DNA from: Gordoniibacillus chartarius
GTDB lineage: Bacteria > Bacillota > Bacilli > Paenibacillales > NBRC-103111
DNA length: 64,000 bases
Direction: 5' to 3'
Assembly: GCF_042432825.1 (NCBI RefSeq)
Contig: NZ_JBHLWN010000105.1
Span: forward strand, 62,001-126,000
Below are positions 6,519 to 19,100 of the stretch, in pieces. Both the position numbers and the translations under genes were made by a program. Position 1 is the first letter of the stretch. Every line of letters begins with the position of its first letter. The notes below the pieces were generated by a model. The model did not search any database, had not been told where the DNA came from, and saw only the letters and a list, made by a program, of their open reading frames with translations.

Positions 6519-8300
6519 CTAAATCGCTGCGTATTCCTTATCTCGGTCAAACTGATATTCATACAGCCCCGCGTACACGCCCCGCCGATTCAGCAGCTCC
6601 GTATGATTTCCCTGCTCGACGACCTTGCCGCGCTCCATGACGCAGATCATGTCGGCATCCTGTACCGTTGTAAGCCGATGTGCGATGACCAGCACGGTCC
6701 GGTTTTGCATCAGCCTTTGCAGTGCCTGCTGAACCCAATACTCGGACTCGTTGTCGAGTGCCGACGTCGCTTCGTCGAGCAGCAGCACCGGAGCGTTCTT
6801 GAGCAGGGCGCGCGCTATGGCGATCCGTTGGCGCTGCCCGCCCGACAGCTTGGCGCCCCGTTCCCCGACCATCGTCGCGTACCCTTCCGGCAGCTCCGAT
6901 ATAAAATCGTGGGCGAAGGCCGCTTTCGCCGCATCGACAAGCTCTTCCTGCGACGCATCGGGCTTGCCGAGACGAATATTGTCCTCGATTGTGCCTTCGA
7001 ATAAATACGCATCCTGCGGCACGTATGCGATCATGCTGCGGATCTCAGCTAGCGTGTAGGCCGACATCGGCTTGCCCGCGATACCGATCGCCCCGCGCTG
7101 CGTCTCGTAGAAGCCGAGCAGCAGCTTGAACACGGTGCTTTTGCCGCTTCCGCTCGCCCCGACGAGCGCCGCAACTTGCCCCGGCTTCACCGCCAGCTCG
7201 AACCCGCCAAGCACCGGCGCGTCCGGCTCGTAGGCAAAGCCGATATCTTGGAACTCCAGCATCGCATCGCTGCGCAATCCCGCTTCTTCCTCGCGGGAAG
7301 CAAACCGCTCCTTCTCCGCCGGCTCCTCCAGCACCTCGAAGACGCGCGCTGCGCCGGCCAGCGAGCTCTGCATCAGCGATACGACGCTGCCCAGCTGCAG
7401 GAAAATCATCGTCACGCTCATTTGAAGCTGCACGATCGCGGCAAGCGTGCCAAGCTCGAGAATACCTTGCGCATACAACAAGATGCCGATCACAAGGATG
7501 CCGCCAAAGCTGAGGAAATTAATCAGAAAGTTGACGGCTTCAAGAAGCCCGCTGCGGTGCCCCTGCTCCAGCGTCAGGTCGGCTACCCGTTCGTTCGCTT
7601 CGTCATATTTACCGGTTACGATCGAATGTAAACGAAACATTTTCATAACCTGTAAACCTGCCAAAATGTCCGTCAATCGCTCCGTCATCCTGCCCATCTG
7701 CCCCTGCAGCTTTTCGCCCGTTTGCCGCAGCGGGCCGGCGAAGGCGGTGTTGGCGGCAATACCCGCCCCTCCGAGCAGCGTCAGCACGATAGCAAAGCGC
7801 CAGTCCAGAATGTACATCGATACAACGGAGCCGATCAGCGTAAAAATGTCCGTCAGCACGGACTTCACGTGCTCGACGTAAACCTTCTCCATCGTCTGGA
7901 CATCGCTCGTCGTCCGGGAAATGAGGTCGCCCGAATGCCGTTCTTCGAAATACCGCGCCGGCAAATCCCCGAGATGCTCGTAGAGCCGCGTGCGCAGCTC
8001 GACCATCGTCTTCTTCACGACGCTCATGTAAATGTATGAGAATATCGGCGATATCAGGGCGATAGTCAAAAATGTGCCGCTCACAATCATGATCGATTGA
8101 TAAAAATCGCTTCGATCGCCTTTATCCGCGAAATCCAGCAAGCTCTTGAACACGAAGGCAAGGGCGATGCTGATGCTGCCGTGCACCATGCTGTCTCCGA
8201 TAAGTCCGACGAAATACGCTTTCCGGCGAGGGCCGAGAAGCATGAGCATGCGGCGAAGCTCAGCCCAGCTGTTTTGCAAAAGCGTCTTCGATATGAACAT
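6519..8300 (-). CDS. ABC exporter with fused membrane and ATPase domains (second of pair)
   Basis: This 593-residue half-transporter has an N-terminal six-helix membrane domain (about 1-320, with HSGDLISRTTSDVQTMEKVY in the coupling region) and a C-terminal ATPase: Walker A GASGSGKST (about 375), signature LSGGQRQRIAIARALL (about 485) and Walker B VLLLDEATSALD. I start at ATG 8300, which has an AGGGGGA site 7 bases upstream. An earlier in-frame start at 8351 would only lengthen the overlap with the preceding gene. Even so, it overlaps that gene by 41 bp, pointing to coupled translation and a heterodimer. Both ATP sites look complete. There is no N-terminal peptidase domain, so it fits export of the NRPS product rather than a leader-bearing peptide. 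Confidence 0.9.
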   Translation of the reverse strand: MFISKTLLQNSWAELRRMLMLLGPRRKAYFVGLIGDSMVHGSISIALAFVFKSLLDFADKGDRSDFYQSIMIVSGTFLTIALISPIFSYIYMSVVKKTMVELRTRLYEHLGDLPARYFEERHSGDLISRTTSDVQTMEKVYVEHVKSVLTDIFTLIGSVVSMYILDWRFAIVLTLLGGAGIAANTAFAGPLRQTGEKLQGQMGRMTERLTDILAGLQVMKMFRLHSIVTGKYDEANERVADLTLEQGHRSGLLEAVNFLINFLSFGGILVIGILLYAQGILELGTLAAIVQLQMSVTMIFLQLGSVVSLMQSSLAGAARVFEVLEEPAEKERFASREEEAGLRSDAMLEFQDIGFAYEPDAPVLGGFELAVKPGQVAALVGASGSGKSTVFKLLLGFYETQRGAIGIAGKPMSAYTLAEIRSMIAYVPQDAYLFEGTIEDNIRLGKPDASQEELVDAAKAAFAHDFISELPEGYATMVGERGAKLSGGQRQRIAIARALLKNAPVLLLDEATSALDNESEYWVQQALQRLMQNRTVLVIAHRLTTVQDADMICVMERGKVVEQGNHTELLNRRGVYAGLYEYQFDRDKEYAAI

Positions 8301-10080
8301 GCTGCAGTCCCCCTCTCGAACCGTTCGGCTCGTCGCCTTCTTCCATGACAAATTGCTTTAAATATAGCTTGGCGTACAAGCCGTTCTGAGCGATCAGCGA
8401 CTCATGCGTTCCCCGCTCGACAATACGCCCTTCATCAAGCACAAGGACAAGGTCCGCTCCCTTGATCGTCGACAGCCTGTGAGCGACAACGAGCACGGTT
8501 TTGCCGTCCATCACCCGCTCCAGCGCTTCTTGAACGACGGCTTCCGACTGGGTGTCGAGCGCCGAGGTCGCTTCATCCAGCAGCAGGATCGGCGCATCCT
8601 TCAGCATCGCCCGGGCGATGGCCAGCCGCTGTCGCTGGCCTCCCGACAATCTGGCGCCGCGTTCGCCAAGCACCGTGTCGTAGCCGTCGGGCAGCTCGAT
8701 GATGAAATCGTGGGCTCCGGCCGAACGGGCGGCTTGAATCACGTCGTCTCTGCTGCAGCCGGGACGGCCGTATCCGATGTTGTCGGCTACGGAAACCGGA
8801 AACAAAAACGTATCCTGGGAGACGATGGACAGCTTATCGCGCAGCGCGTGCGGATCCCATGCCGTCATGGAATGGCCGAATACGCGAATATCGCCGGACC
8901 AGCCTTCTTCCCCGTCGCCGTCCGGGCCTGTCTTCATGCCGTAATACCCGCAAACGAGCTTCAGGATCGTGCTTTTGCCGCTTCCGCTCGGACCGACCAG
9001 AGCGATCTTGCGTCCTGCGGGAAGAACGAACGAAATTCCGTCCAGCACGTTCGTTTTGCCGGCGTAGGCGAACGATACGCGCTCCAGCTCGATCGGTGCC
9101 GCCTTTTGATCAAGCACGGGCTCCGGCCGCCCTGAGGGCTCCACCGGAAGCTCCAGGATGTCGAACAGACGCTTGGCGGCACCCTTCGCCTCCTGCACCT
9201 GAGCCGACAGCACCGGCGCCATCGAAAGCGGCTGCATCAAATAGTTGAGCATCATGAGAAACAGAACCATGCCGCCCGCGGTCAGCTCGCCTTGACCGAT
9301 CAAATAGCCGCCGAACGAAACGGCAAATATGATCGGGCTCGACAGCATGATGAGCGAAACCGGGGTAATCCAGGCGCGCCTCCGCTCAACCTTCAGGCTC
9401 TTCTCGAGCACAAGCTCCATCGCCGCCCGGTATTTGACCGCCATGTCCCGGAACATGTTGAACGCCTTCAGCATCGGAATGCCGCCGATCGTATCCTGCG
9501 CGATCGCGTTGGCCGAGCCGAGCCGTTCCTGGAGCTGCTCCGACATTTTGTTCATCGGGAATACCAGCACGCTGGTGACGATCATCGCCACCGGAAGCAT
9601 CAGCAGGCTGAACAGCACCAGCTTCCAGGAGGTCAGCAGCAGGATCGTCAAGGAGCAGACAAAGAGCACCGGCATGTAAAACAAATTTGCGAAGTGCAGC
9701 AGGAAAAAGTTTTGCAGCACCGCCGTATCATTCGTCAACCGCGATACGAGGTCGCCGGAATGGCGGCTCTCCAGCGCGCCGACGGTCGTTTGGCCGAGAT
9801 GATGAACGAGATCGCGCCTGATGTCGCGCAAAGCTTTCGCGCTGAAGCGCGTCAGCGCATATTTGTTGGCATAGCTGGCTAGTGCCCCCAGCACTGTAAA
9901 GCATGCAAGCAGCGCGAGCGGCGAACCGAGCCCGAGGGCGAGCTCGCCGGCCCCGCCGTCGACGAGCCGCTCGACGAACAAGCCGAGCCAGATGTCGATG
10001 ACGGCGACGACGAGCGATGCCGTAATGCTGAGCACTACCCAATGGACGTACGGTTTCATTGTTTTGGCCAGCTTGAACAT
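8260..10080 (-). CDS. ABC exporter with fused membrane and ATPase domains (first of pair)
   Basis: This 606-residue half-transporter has a membrane domain at about 1-310 (HSGDLVSRLTNDTAVLQ near 120) and an ATPase domain: Walker A GPSGSGKST (about 362), signature LSGGQRQRLAIARAML (about 478) and Walker B ILLLDEATSALD (about 500). It starts 20 bp after the NRPS thioesterase gene ends, with AAGGAGA 7 bases before the ATG. It is thus the first tailing gene of the NRPS operon and very likely exports the peptide together with its partner at 6519-8300. Pairs of such half-transporters beside Paenibacillus and Bacillus lipopeptide synthetases commonly serve secretion and self-resistance. Confidence 0.92.
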   Translation of the reverse strand: MFKLAKTMKPYVHWVVLSITASLVVAVIDIWLGLFVERLVDGGAGELALGLGSPLALLACFTVLGALASYANKYALTRFSAKALRDIRRDLVHHLGQTTVGALESRHSGDLVSRLTNDTAVLQNFFLLHFANLFYMPVLFVCSLTILLLTSWKLVLFSLLMLPVAMIVTSVLVFPMNKMSEQLQERLGSANAIAQDTIGGIPMLKAFNMFRDMAVKYRAAMELVLEKSLKVERRRAWITPVSLIMLSSPIIFAVSFGGYLIGQGELTAGGMVLFLMMLNYLMQPLSMAPVLSAQVQEAKGAAKRLFDILELPVEPSGRPEPVLDQKAAPIELERVSFAYAGKTNVLDGISFVLPAGRKIALVGPSGSGKSTILKLVCGYYGMKTGPDGDGEEGWSGDIRVFGHSMTAWDPHALRDKLSIVSQDTFLFPVSVADNIGYGRPGCSRDDVIQAARSAGAHDFIIELPDGYDTVLGERGARLSGGQRQRLAIARAMLKDAPILLLDEATSALDTQSEAVVQEALERVMDGKTVLVVAHRLSTIKGADLVLVLDEGRIVERGTHESLIAQNGLYAKLYLKQFVMEEGDEPNGSRGGLQHVHIEDAFAKQLG

Positions 10081-10100
10081 GTTGCGTTCTCCTTCCCCGG

Positions 10101-13100
10101 TCAGCCCAGGATTTGTCGGATCAATGCCGCGTTGGCAGGCAGATGGGCGGGCTCCAGCATGTCCTCGTGCGGTCCTGCGCCCTTATGCTTGATTTGGCGT
10201 CCCGTCGTATGCTTGCTCCAGCTCGCCTGCCGCTGCAAGATATTCAGGCTCTTTCCTTCCGATTCGATCAAGTGGATGTCGGCGGCCACCGTTCCGCTGT
10301 TGTCCAGCTCGTTCAGGAAGGTCATATAGCCGACCATGTGGCGGAACACCGTGTCGCGAACGGCTTCGTTCTGCAGGTATGCGCCGTATTGCGCCCCTTC
10401 CGCCTCCTGCTCGATCACCTTGCCGATTTCCCGCTGCGTCTCTTCGGCGGTTTGCTGAATGATTTTTTTCTTCGGCTCCGCGTCCAGCATGATGATGTCC
10501 GAGACGCTGCAGCCTGCCGCTTCAAGCTCTTGAGCGACGCGGAAGGCCAGATTGCCGCCCGCCGAGTAGCCCATCAACCGGTAAGGTCCTTCCGGCTGAA
10601 TCGTACGGATATGCTTCACATACTGCTCGAACCTGTCGTCGCTCTGGATGAAGTCGAAGCCGTATACCGCTATATTCGCCTCCTCCAGCAGTCCGGCCAG
10701 CTCCTGATAGTAGAAGCCGTAGCCGGCTACCGGCGGGAAGCAGAACAACGACCGCTGCGCCTGGCGGTTCAGCAGCGTGACCGGCCGGTCGTCGCTGCGC
10801 TCGACGCGGCGGCGGGCCATGTAGCCGGCCAGCTTCGCAATTGTCGGATATTGGAAGACGGCGATGAACGGCAGCTCCACGTGCAGCTCTTCGTAGACGC
10901 GGGCCGTCAGCATCGTCGCTTTGAGCGAGTTGCCTCCGATCTCGAAGAACGGATCGTTGATGCCGATCTGCCCTATGCCGAGCAGCTCCTCCCATACGGC
11001 CGTCAGCTTCTTCTCGTCTTCCGTCCGCGGCGCGGCATATGGCGCACGAGCGATAGACGTATCCGGCTTCGGCAGGGCGCGGGCGTCGATTTTGCCGTTC
11101 GGCGTCAGCGGCAGCCGTTCCAATCGAACGAAGTGCGGCGGCACCATGTACGCCGGCAGCTCGGACGCAGCCCTCTCTCTCGCTGCCGCAACCGCTTCGT
11201 CGCGATCCGCAACGATGTACGCGCACAAATATTTTTGGCCTTGGGCGTCATCCCACGCTTGCGTCGTAGCTTCCTTGACGCCGGGCTGCTTCAGCAGCAC
11301 GGCGTCGATCTCAGCCAGCTCGATCCGGTAGCCGCGCACCTTCACCTGCTGATCGATGCGTCCGCAGAACTCGATAGTGCCGTCAGGCAGCCACCGCGCC
11401 GCGTCGCCGGTCCGGTACATGCGCGCGCCCGGCTCGAACGGACAGTCGACGAATTTGTCGTCCGTCAGCTCCGGCTGGTTCAAATAGCCTTTGGCCAGCC
11501 CGTCGCCTGCGATGCACAGCTCGCCTCTGATGCCGATCGGCTGCTGCCGCAGCTGGTCGTCGACGATGTATATCCGCGTATTCGCAATCGGTCTGCCGAT
11601 CGTTATCGGCACGTTCGGTTCGAGGCCGCGCATGAATGTTGCCATAACGCTGCTCTCCGTCGGACCGTACTCGTTAACGAGCTCTACGCGCGCATTTTTG
11701 TTCCTGGTCATTTCGACCAATCCGCTCGTAATCGGCTCGCCCCCGAGCAGGATCAGCTGCAGCGACTCGGCTTCGGCAGGCTCGAGCAGATGGATGATCG
11801 TGCCGAACAAGCTCGGTACGCCGTTCAGATGCGTAATGCCGTGCAGCGTTATCAGCTTCTTGAGCACGATCGGATCTTTCGCTTCCGCGGCCGGCACCAT
11901 GTACGACGTCGTGCCTGAGGCCAGCGGCGTGAAGAGCGAAATGACCGAGGCGTCGAAGGCGAACGACATGATCTGCAGCGCCCTGTGCTGCGGGCCGAAG
12001 CCGAACTCGGTGCGGCGCCATTTGACCGTATTGGCGATGCTGCGATGGCGGATCATAACGCCTTTCGGTTTGCCGGTCGTGCCCGACGTATAGATGACAT
12101 AGGCCACATCATCCGGCGAGACGCTCCAGTCCGGCTTCGTATCGGCGTCATGATACGATGCGGCGTTGTCGAGATCGATCACGTTGACCCCTTCATAGCT
12201 GCGGACCGCATCCGGAACCGCGCTGCCTCTGCCGAGCACGAGCGAGGCGCCGCTGTCTTCCAGCAAGTAGCGGATCCGGTCCGCGGGATAGTCGGGATCG
12301 ACCGGTACGTAAGCGGCACCCGCTTTTAATACGGCGAGGATACCGATGACCATTTCCGGCGTCCGGTCGGCGATGACGGCGACGCGATGGCTTGTGCCGC
12401 CTGCGCCGAGACTGCGGATCGAGCGCGCCAGCCGGTTCGCCTTCGCATTCAGCTGTGCGTACGTATAGGTGATGCTGCCTTGTACAAGTGCAGGCTGCTG
12501 CGGCATCAGCTCGGCCTGCTCCTCGAACAGACCGTGCAGCAGAGACGAACCTGCATATTCGCGCGCCGTAGCGTTCCAGTCCCGCAGCTTCACCAGCTCC
12601 CCTTCCGTCGTCAGGCTGATGGTGCCGACAGCTTGATCCGGAGCGGCTGCAGCCGCTTCGAGCAGCTGGAGCAGATGCTCGGTCATGCGGGCAATCGTCT
12701 CCTCATGGAACAACGCCGTGCTGTATTCGAAGCTAAGCCGGAGTGCGCCCTCGTGCGGTGCAGCGATAAGCGATAGATCGAACTTGGATACCGTGTGCTC
12801 TTGCCCGAACGGTACGATCCGCAGCTCGCCGCCGCGGTCCGCTTGTTCGGGCTCCGCGTCCGCTCCTCCGGCGTTCTGCCAGACGAGCACCGTATCGAAT
12901 AGCGGATTGCGGCTCAAATCGCGCGTCAGCTGCAGCTTCTCCACGAGCAGCTCGAACGGATAATCCTGGTGCTCGAAGGCGCTCAGAACGGTCGTCTTCA
13001 CGTCCGCAACAAGCTCCCGGAACGTCTTCCCGGCACTCACGTCGCTGCGGATCGCCAAGGAGTTGACGAACATGCCGAGCATGCCCGCCGTGTCGGCATG

Positions 13101-16100
13101 GGACCGGCCGGCGATCGGCGACCCGACGACGATGTCCGATTGGCCCGAATACTTGGACAGCAGCACCTTGAATGCCGCGAGCAGCACCATATACAGCGTC
13201 GCACCGCTGTCGCGGGCGAGGCGCTCCATCGCTTCGACGAGCTCTGTGCTTGCTTCGAACTCCCGAACCGCGCCGGCAAAGCTCTTCACCGCAGGACGCG
13301 GCAGGTCGGTCGGCAGCTCCAGCACCGGCACGCCGCTCATTTGCGCAAGCCAATACTGCTCCTGTCGGAGGAACTGCTCGCCTGCCATCCATTCGTTCTG
13401 CCAAAGCGCAAAGTCTTTATAATGCAGCTCAAGCTGCGGCAGCTGCTCGCCTTCATACAAGCGGATAAGCTCTTCTATGAAAATCGTGCCGGACACGCCG
13501 TCCGAAACGATATGATGCGTGTCATAGACGAACACATGCTTGCCGCAGTCCTCGATGCGGATCAGCGCAGCACGGAGCAGCGGCGCCTGCGCCAGATCGA
13601 ACGGACGGAACCAGCCGTCGAGAGCCTTGGCCGCAGCTTCCTCGGATGCGGCTACAAGCCGCTCCAAGCGGAACGGAGCTTCATCATGGATGCGCTGCAT
13701 CGGCTCGCCCTGCACGGTGTGGAACGAGGTGCGCAGCGATTCATGGCGGGCGATGAGCTGCTGCAGCGCCTGCTCGAAGCGCTCCGCGTCAACCGGCCCT
13801 TCCAATCCGACGACAGACGGCATATTGTAAGCCAGGCTTTCGCCGCCTTCTTCGAACAAGTTCAATATAAACATCCGCTTCTGCGCGGAAGATACTGCAT
13901 AATATTCCTGCTTCGGCGCGGGAACGATCGCTTGATACGTACCGCGCGCCTGCTCGTCGATATAACGCCCGGCCGCTTCGATCGTCGGCGATTCGAACAG
14001 GAAGCGAAGCGGCAGCTCGATGCCGAATGTCTTATGCGTCTGGGCGAGCAGCGACATGGCCTTCAGCGAGTGGCCGCCCAGTGCGAAGAAGCTATCGTGC
14101 ACGCCGATGCGCTCGACGCCGAGCGCTTCCTGCCACAAGCCCGCCAGCAGCTCCTCGGTCGGTGTGCGCGGTGCCACATATTCCGTGCCCGTGGCGATTC
14201 GCCCTTCCGGCTTCGGCAGCGCCTTACGGTTGATTTTCCCGTTCGGCGACAGCGGCATCGATTCCAGCTGAACGAAATGCGCCGGAATCATATAGGAAGG
14301 CAGGTCGCGTCCGAGGTGCTCGCGCAGCTCCGTTACCGTCAGCTCGCGGTCGGCCGTAAAGTACGCGCACAAATAGTACAGCTTCTCTTCGTCCTCAAGC
14401 GCGACGACGACCGTTTCGCGAACGGCGTCGTGCTTGAGCAAGGCCGTCTCCAGCTCGCCGAGCTCGATGCGGTAGCCGCGAATTTTGACCTGGAAATCGA
14501 TCCGTCCCAAATATTCGATAGTGCCGTCCGGCAGCCAGCGGGCCAGGTCGCCGGTGCGGTACATTTTCATGCCGGGGCTCCACGGATTGTCGACGAACTT
14601 CTCGTCCGTCAGCTCCGGCTTGTTCACGTACCCGCGCGCAACCCCGACGCCGGCAATGCACAGCTCGCCGGGCACGCCGATTGGCTGCAGCCGGACTCCG
14701 TCACCGACGATGTACAGCTGGATGTTGTCGATCGGCTTGCCGATCGGCACAATGCCGCTTTCAACGCTTGTCGAGCAATCGTAGTAAGAGACGTCGACCG
14801 TTGCCTCCGTCGGTCCGTACAAATTGATCAATCTGGCGCCGCATCGGCTGTAAATCATGCGATTGAACCGCTGCACATGGGCAAGCTGCAACGCTTCGCC
14901 GGAGGCGAACACAAAGCGCAGTCCGGACAACCGCTTCACATGCGCATCGCTTTCACCCTCGATGTAATCCAGGAACAAGCTCAGCATGGACGGAACGAAG
15001 TGCATCGTCGTCACGCCGCTGCGCTCGATTTCGGAGACGATTTCCTCCGGGTTTTTCTCGCCGCCCGGCTTCAAGAAACAGACCGCCGCGCCGACGAAGC
15101 CCCACCAGAACATCTCCCATACCGACACGTCGAACGTATAAGGCGTCTTCTGCAAAATCACGTCGCTATCGCTCAAAGGATACGCCTTCTGCATCCAGTG
15201 GATCCGGTTCATCGCTGCGCCGTGCTCGATCATGACGCCCTTCGGCTTGCCCGTAGAGCCCGACGTATAGATGACATAAGCCAAATTGCGCGGTCCCGCT
15301 GCCGGCTCGAGATTCGAGCCATCGGTTTCGTACGAAGCCGGATCGTTCAGGTCGAGCACGCTGCCGCCCTCGAACAAGGCGCGGGCTTTGCCGGCATGCT
15401 TCGTTTGGGTAAGGAGCCACTCGGCTCCGGAATCGTCCAGCATGTACTGAATCCGGTCCTCGGGGAATTCCGGATCGATCGGCAGGTACGCCCCGCCCGC
15501 CTTCTGAATGGCCAGAATGCCCACGATCATCTCGGCTGCGCGCTCCATGAGAAGAGGTACAATACGGTCCGGCGCGACCCCTTCGGAGCGAAGCTTGCGG
15601 GCAAGCCTGTTCGCTCGCTCGTTAAGCTCGCCGTAGGTTAAAGTTCGCTCCCCGTCTATGACGGCAACCCGGTCCGGCGCAGCCGCCGCCGTCGCCTCAA
15701 ACGTCCGGTACAGCGTCGTCTGCGACGGATATTCGGCTGCCGTATCGTTGAATTGCTCCAGGATTTGCATTTTTTCCCGCTCGGACACCATATCGATTTC
15801 CGCCAGCGTCAGCTGCGGATTGGCCGCTGCTTCAGCCAAAATGTTCAAGTAGTGACCGGCCATCCGCTCCACCGTATCGTGACGGAATAAGGCGCTCCCG
15901 TATTCGAAGCTGACGACCAGCTCGTCGTCCGTCGCCGTAGCTTCCAGAGACAAGTCGAACTTGGCGGCGCCGCCCTCGAACGGATACGGTTCGATCTGCA
16001 GGCCGGTCATTTCTCTTGTATCCATATTGATGTTCTGGAGCGAAAACATCGTGTCGAACAGCGGGTTGCGGCTCAAGTCGCGAGGCACGTTCAGCTGCTC

Positions 16101-19100
16101 CACCAGCGCGTCAAACGGGTAATGCTGGTTGTCGAGCGCGTCCAGCGTCGTCCGCTTCACTTCGTCCAGCAGCTGCTCGAACGTCTTCAGCGGCTCGGGA
16201 CGACCGCGCAGGGCAAGCGTATTGACGAACATGCCGATCACCGGCTCGACGTCCGCATGCGGACGCCCGGCCACCGGCGTGCCGACGATGATGTCGTCCT
16301 GGCCGCTGTACTTGTGCAGCAGCACCTGATAGGCGGCAAGCAGCACCATGTACAGCGTAGCGCCGGTCCGGGCCGCGAGGCGATCTAACGCGCTCTTGAG
16401 CTCGGCCCCGCTTCGCACCGCTACGTTCGAGCCTTCGAAGCTCTTCACCGCAGGACGCGGGTAATCCGTCGGCAGGGCGAGCAGCGGAATCTCTTCCGCG
16501 AACGCTTCGCGCCAATACGCTTCCTGCCGGCTCATGACCGTACGGCCTTCCCCGCTGTCCAGCCATACGGCGTAATCCTTATATTGAATCCGCAGAGACG
16601 GCAGCTCGGCTCCTTCGTAGAGCTCGGTAAATTCTTTCATGAAGATGCTCATCGACACGCCGTCGGCAATGATATGATGCATGTCGCAAAGCAGCACGTG
16701 CTTCTGCGGCTCCAGCTTGACGAGCTCTGCGCGAAGAAGCGGCGCCGTCTCCAAATCGAACGGACGAATGAACGATTGCACGATGGCCGGAACGTCCGCT
16801 TCCGAGGCCTCATGGCGGGCGATGGCGAACTCCAGCTCTTCCGGATCGGCAATAAACTGGACGGGCTCGCCGTCGACAAGCCGGAACGACGTGCGCAGCG
16901 CATCGTGACGCGCAATGAGCTGACGGAACACGGCTTCCAGTCGCTCCGGCTCCAGCTCGCCCTCGACCGTCATGACTCGAGGCAGGTTATAGCTGACGCC
17001 TGCGCCTTCGAAACGGCTCAGCACAAACAATCGCTTCTGCGCGGGCGACAGCGGATAATATGCCTGCTCGGGGGCAGGTTCGATGGCAATGAGCGCCGCT
17101 TTATCGACACCGTCGATATAGGCCGCAAGCGCCGCTACGGTTGGCGCTTCAAACAGCGCGCGCAGCGGGACGTCGGCGCCGAAGCGCTGCTTCAGGCGCG
17201 ACAAGAGCGTCATCGCTTTCAGCGAATGGCCGCCAAGCGCAAAGAAATCGTCGTAGACGCCAACCTGCTTCACGCCGAGCGTCTCCTCCCAAAGCGATGC
17301 GACGGCCGCTTCGGTCTCATTGCGGGGCGCAACGTAATCGGCTCCCGCCGCCGCTGCCGCGTCGTAATCCGGCGCGGGCAGCGCCCGGCGGTCGATTTTG
17401 CCATTGGACGTAAGCGGGAACTGCTCCAGCTGCAGGAAGTACAGCGGCACCATATAGGACGGCAGCTCGCGGGACAGCGACTCGCGCAGCTGGCCTGCCG
17501 TCTTAGGTTCCTCGCATACATAGTACGCGCACAGCACTTTCTGACCGTTCGGATCCGTGACCGGGACGACGCACGTTGCCTTCATGCCGCTCAGCTTCAT
17601 GATCGCCGCTTCGATTTCACCAAGCTCGATGCGGTAGCCGCGAATTTTCACCTGCAGGTCGATCCGACCGAGATATTCGATGTTGCCGTCCGGCAGCCAG
17701 CGGGCCAGATCGCCCGATTTGTACATCCGCTCGCCTGGAGCATATGGGTTCGGAACGAATTTATCTGCGGACAGCTCCGGCAGATTGGCGTAGCCGCGGG
17801 CAACGCCGTCGCCGCCGACGATCAGTTCGCCGGGCACGCCGATCGGCTGCAAATAGCCGGCCGCATCGACGATATAGGCCGTAGAATTGGAAATCGGCTT
17901 GCCGATCGGCGCCGGTTCCTCATAGTCCTGCAAAATTGGGAAGCCGGTCGAGAACGTCGTGTTTTCCGTCGGTCCGTACGCATTGAACACTTCGATGCCC
18001 GGGCAGTGGCGGCGCACCCGGTTGACATGCCGCATGGAGATCAGTTCGCCGCCGATAATGATTTGCTTGATACCCGCGAATACGTCGGGACGAACCTCGG
18101 ACAGCTGATTGAACAGCGGCGTCGTCATCCACATAAGCGTCACGCCAAGACGGCGAATGTGCTCCGCCAGCAGATCGGCGCTCAGCAGCACATCCTTGTC
18201 CACCACGTGGAGCGTCAGCCCGTTCAGCAGCATGCCGAATATTTCGTATGTAATCGCATCGAAGCCGACGGCGCCGGTCAGCAGCAAGCTGTCTCCAGCT
18301 TCGAACCTTGTGTAATTCGACTGCTTGACGAGCCGCACGATGCCGCGCTGCTCGACCATGACGCCTTTCGGTTTGCCGGTCGAGCCGGACGTATACATAT
18401 AGTAGGCGAGGTCGTTCGGACCAATCCTCACGTCAGGATCGGCCTTATCTCCGGAATACAGCGACTCGTCCGCCAAATCAAACCATACTACGCCAAACTC
18501 GCCGGCGGGCTCAGCCTCGAACTTCAAGCATACGGAGGCGGCGCTGTCCTCCAGCATGTGACGGATGCGCTCTTCCGGATACGCCGGATCGAGCGTGACG
18601 AATGACGCGCCCGCTTTCAGCACGGCCAAGATGGCGACCACCATGTCCATCGAGCGTTCGGAGTATATGCCGACGGCCTCCTCGCGGCCGACGCCATGAG
18701 CAAGCAGCCGGTTCGCGAGCGCGTTCGAGCGCTCGTCCAGCTCGCGGTAAGTCAGCGCTTTGCCGCGGAACGTAAGCGCGGGGTGATCCGGCGTCAAAGC
18801 AGCCTGCTGCCGGAACAGCTCGGCGACGGACGCGTCTCGCGGGTAGCTTGAACGCGTAAGGTTGAAGTCTTGAATAATGACCCGCTTCTCTTCGGCCGTA
18901 ATCATTTCGATCTCGCCGAGCTGCGTTTCGGGACGCGCGACGACGGCTTCCAAAATACGAACGTAGTGACCGATCATCCGGGCGATCGTCGCTTCCCGAT
19001 ACAGAGCGGAGCTGTATTCAACGCTTAACAGCAAGCCCTCTTCGGCTTCTCTCGCCTGAAGCGACAGATCGAACTTGGACACGGTGCCCTTCGAGCCGAC

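Noticed and set aside
8301..8351. Earlier start for the second ABC exporter
   Set aside because: It would add 17 polar residues and more overlap; the AGGGGGA site just before ATG 8300 is better placed.
12969..15641. 890-residue open frame on the plus strand inside NRPS subunit 4
   Set aside because: It is the antisense shadow of GC-rich NRPS code: arginine-rich and repetitive, with no ribosome binding site and no recognisable domain. The same applies to 16584-18605, 46107-47831 and 50364-51887.
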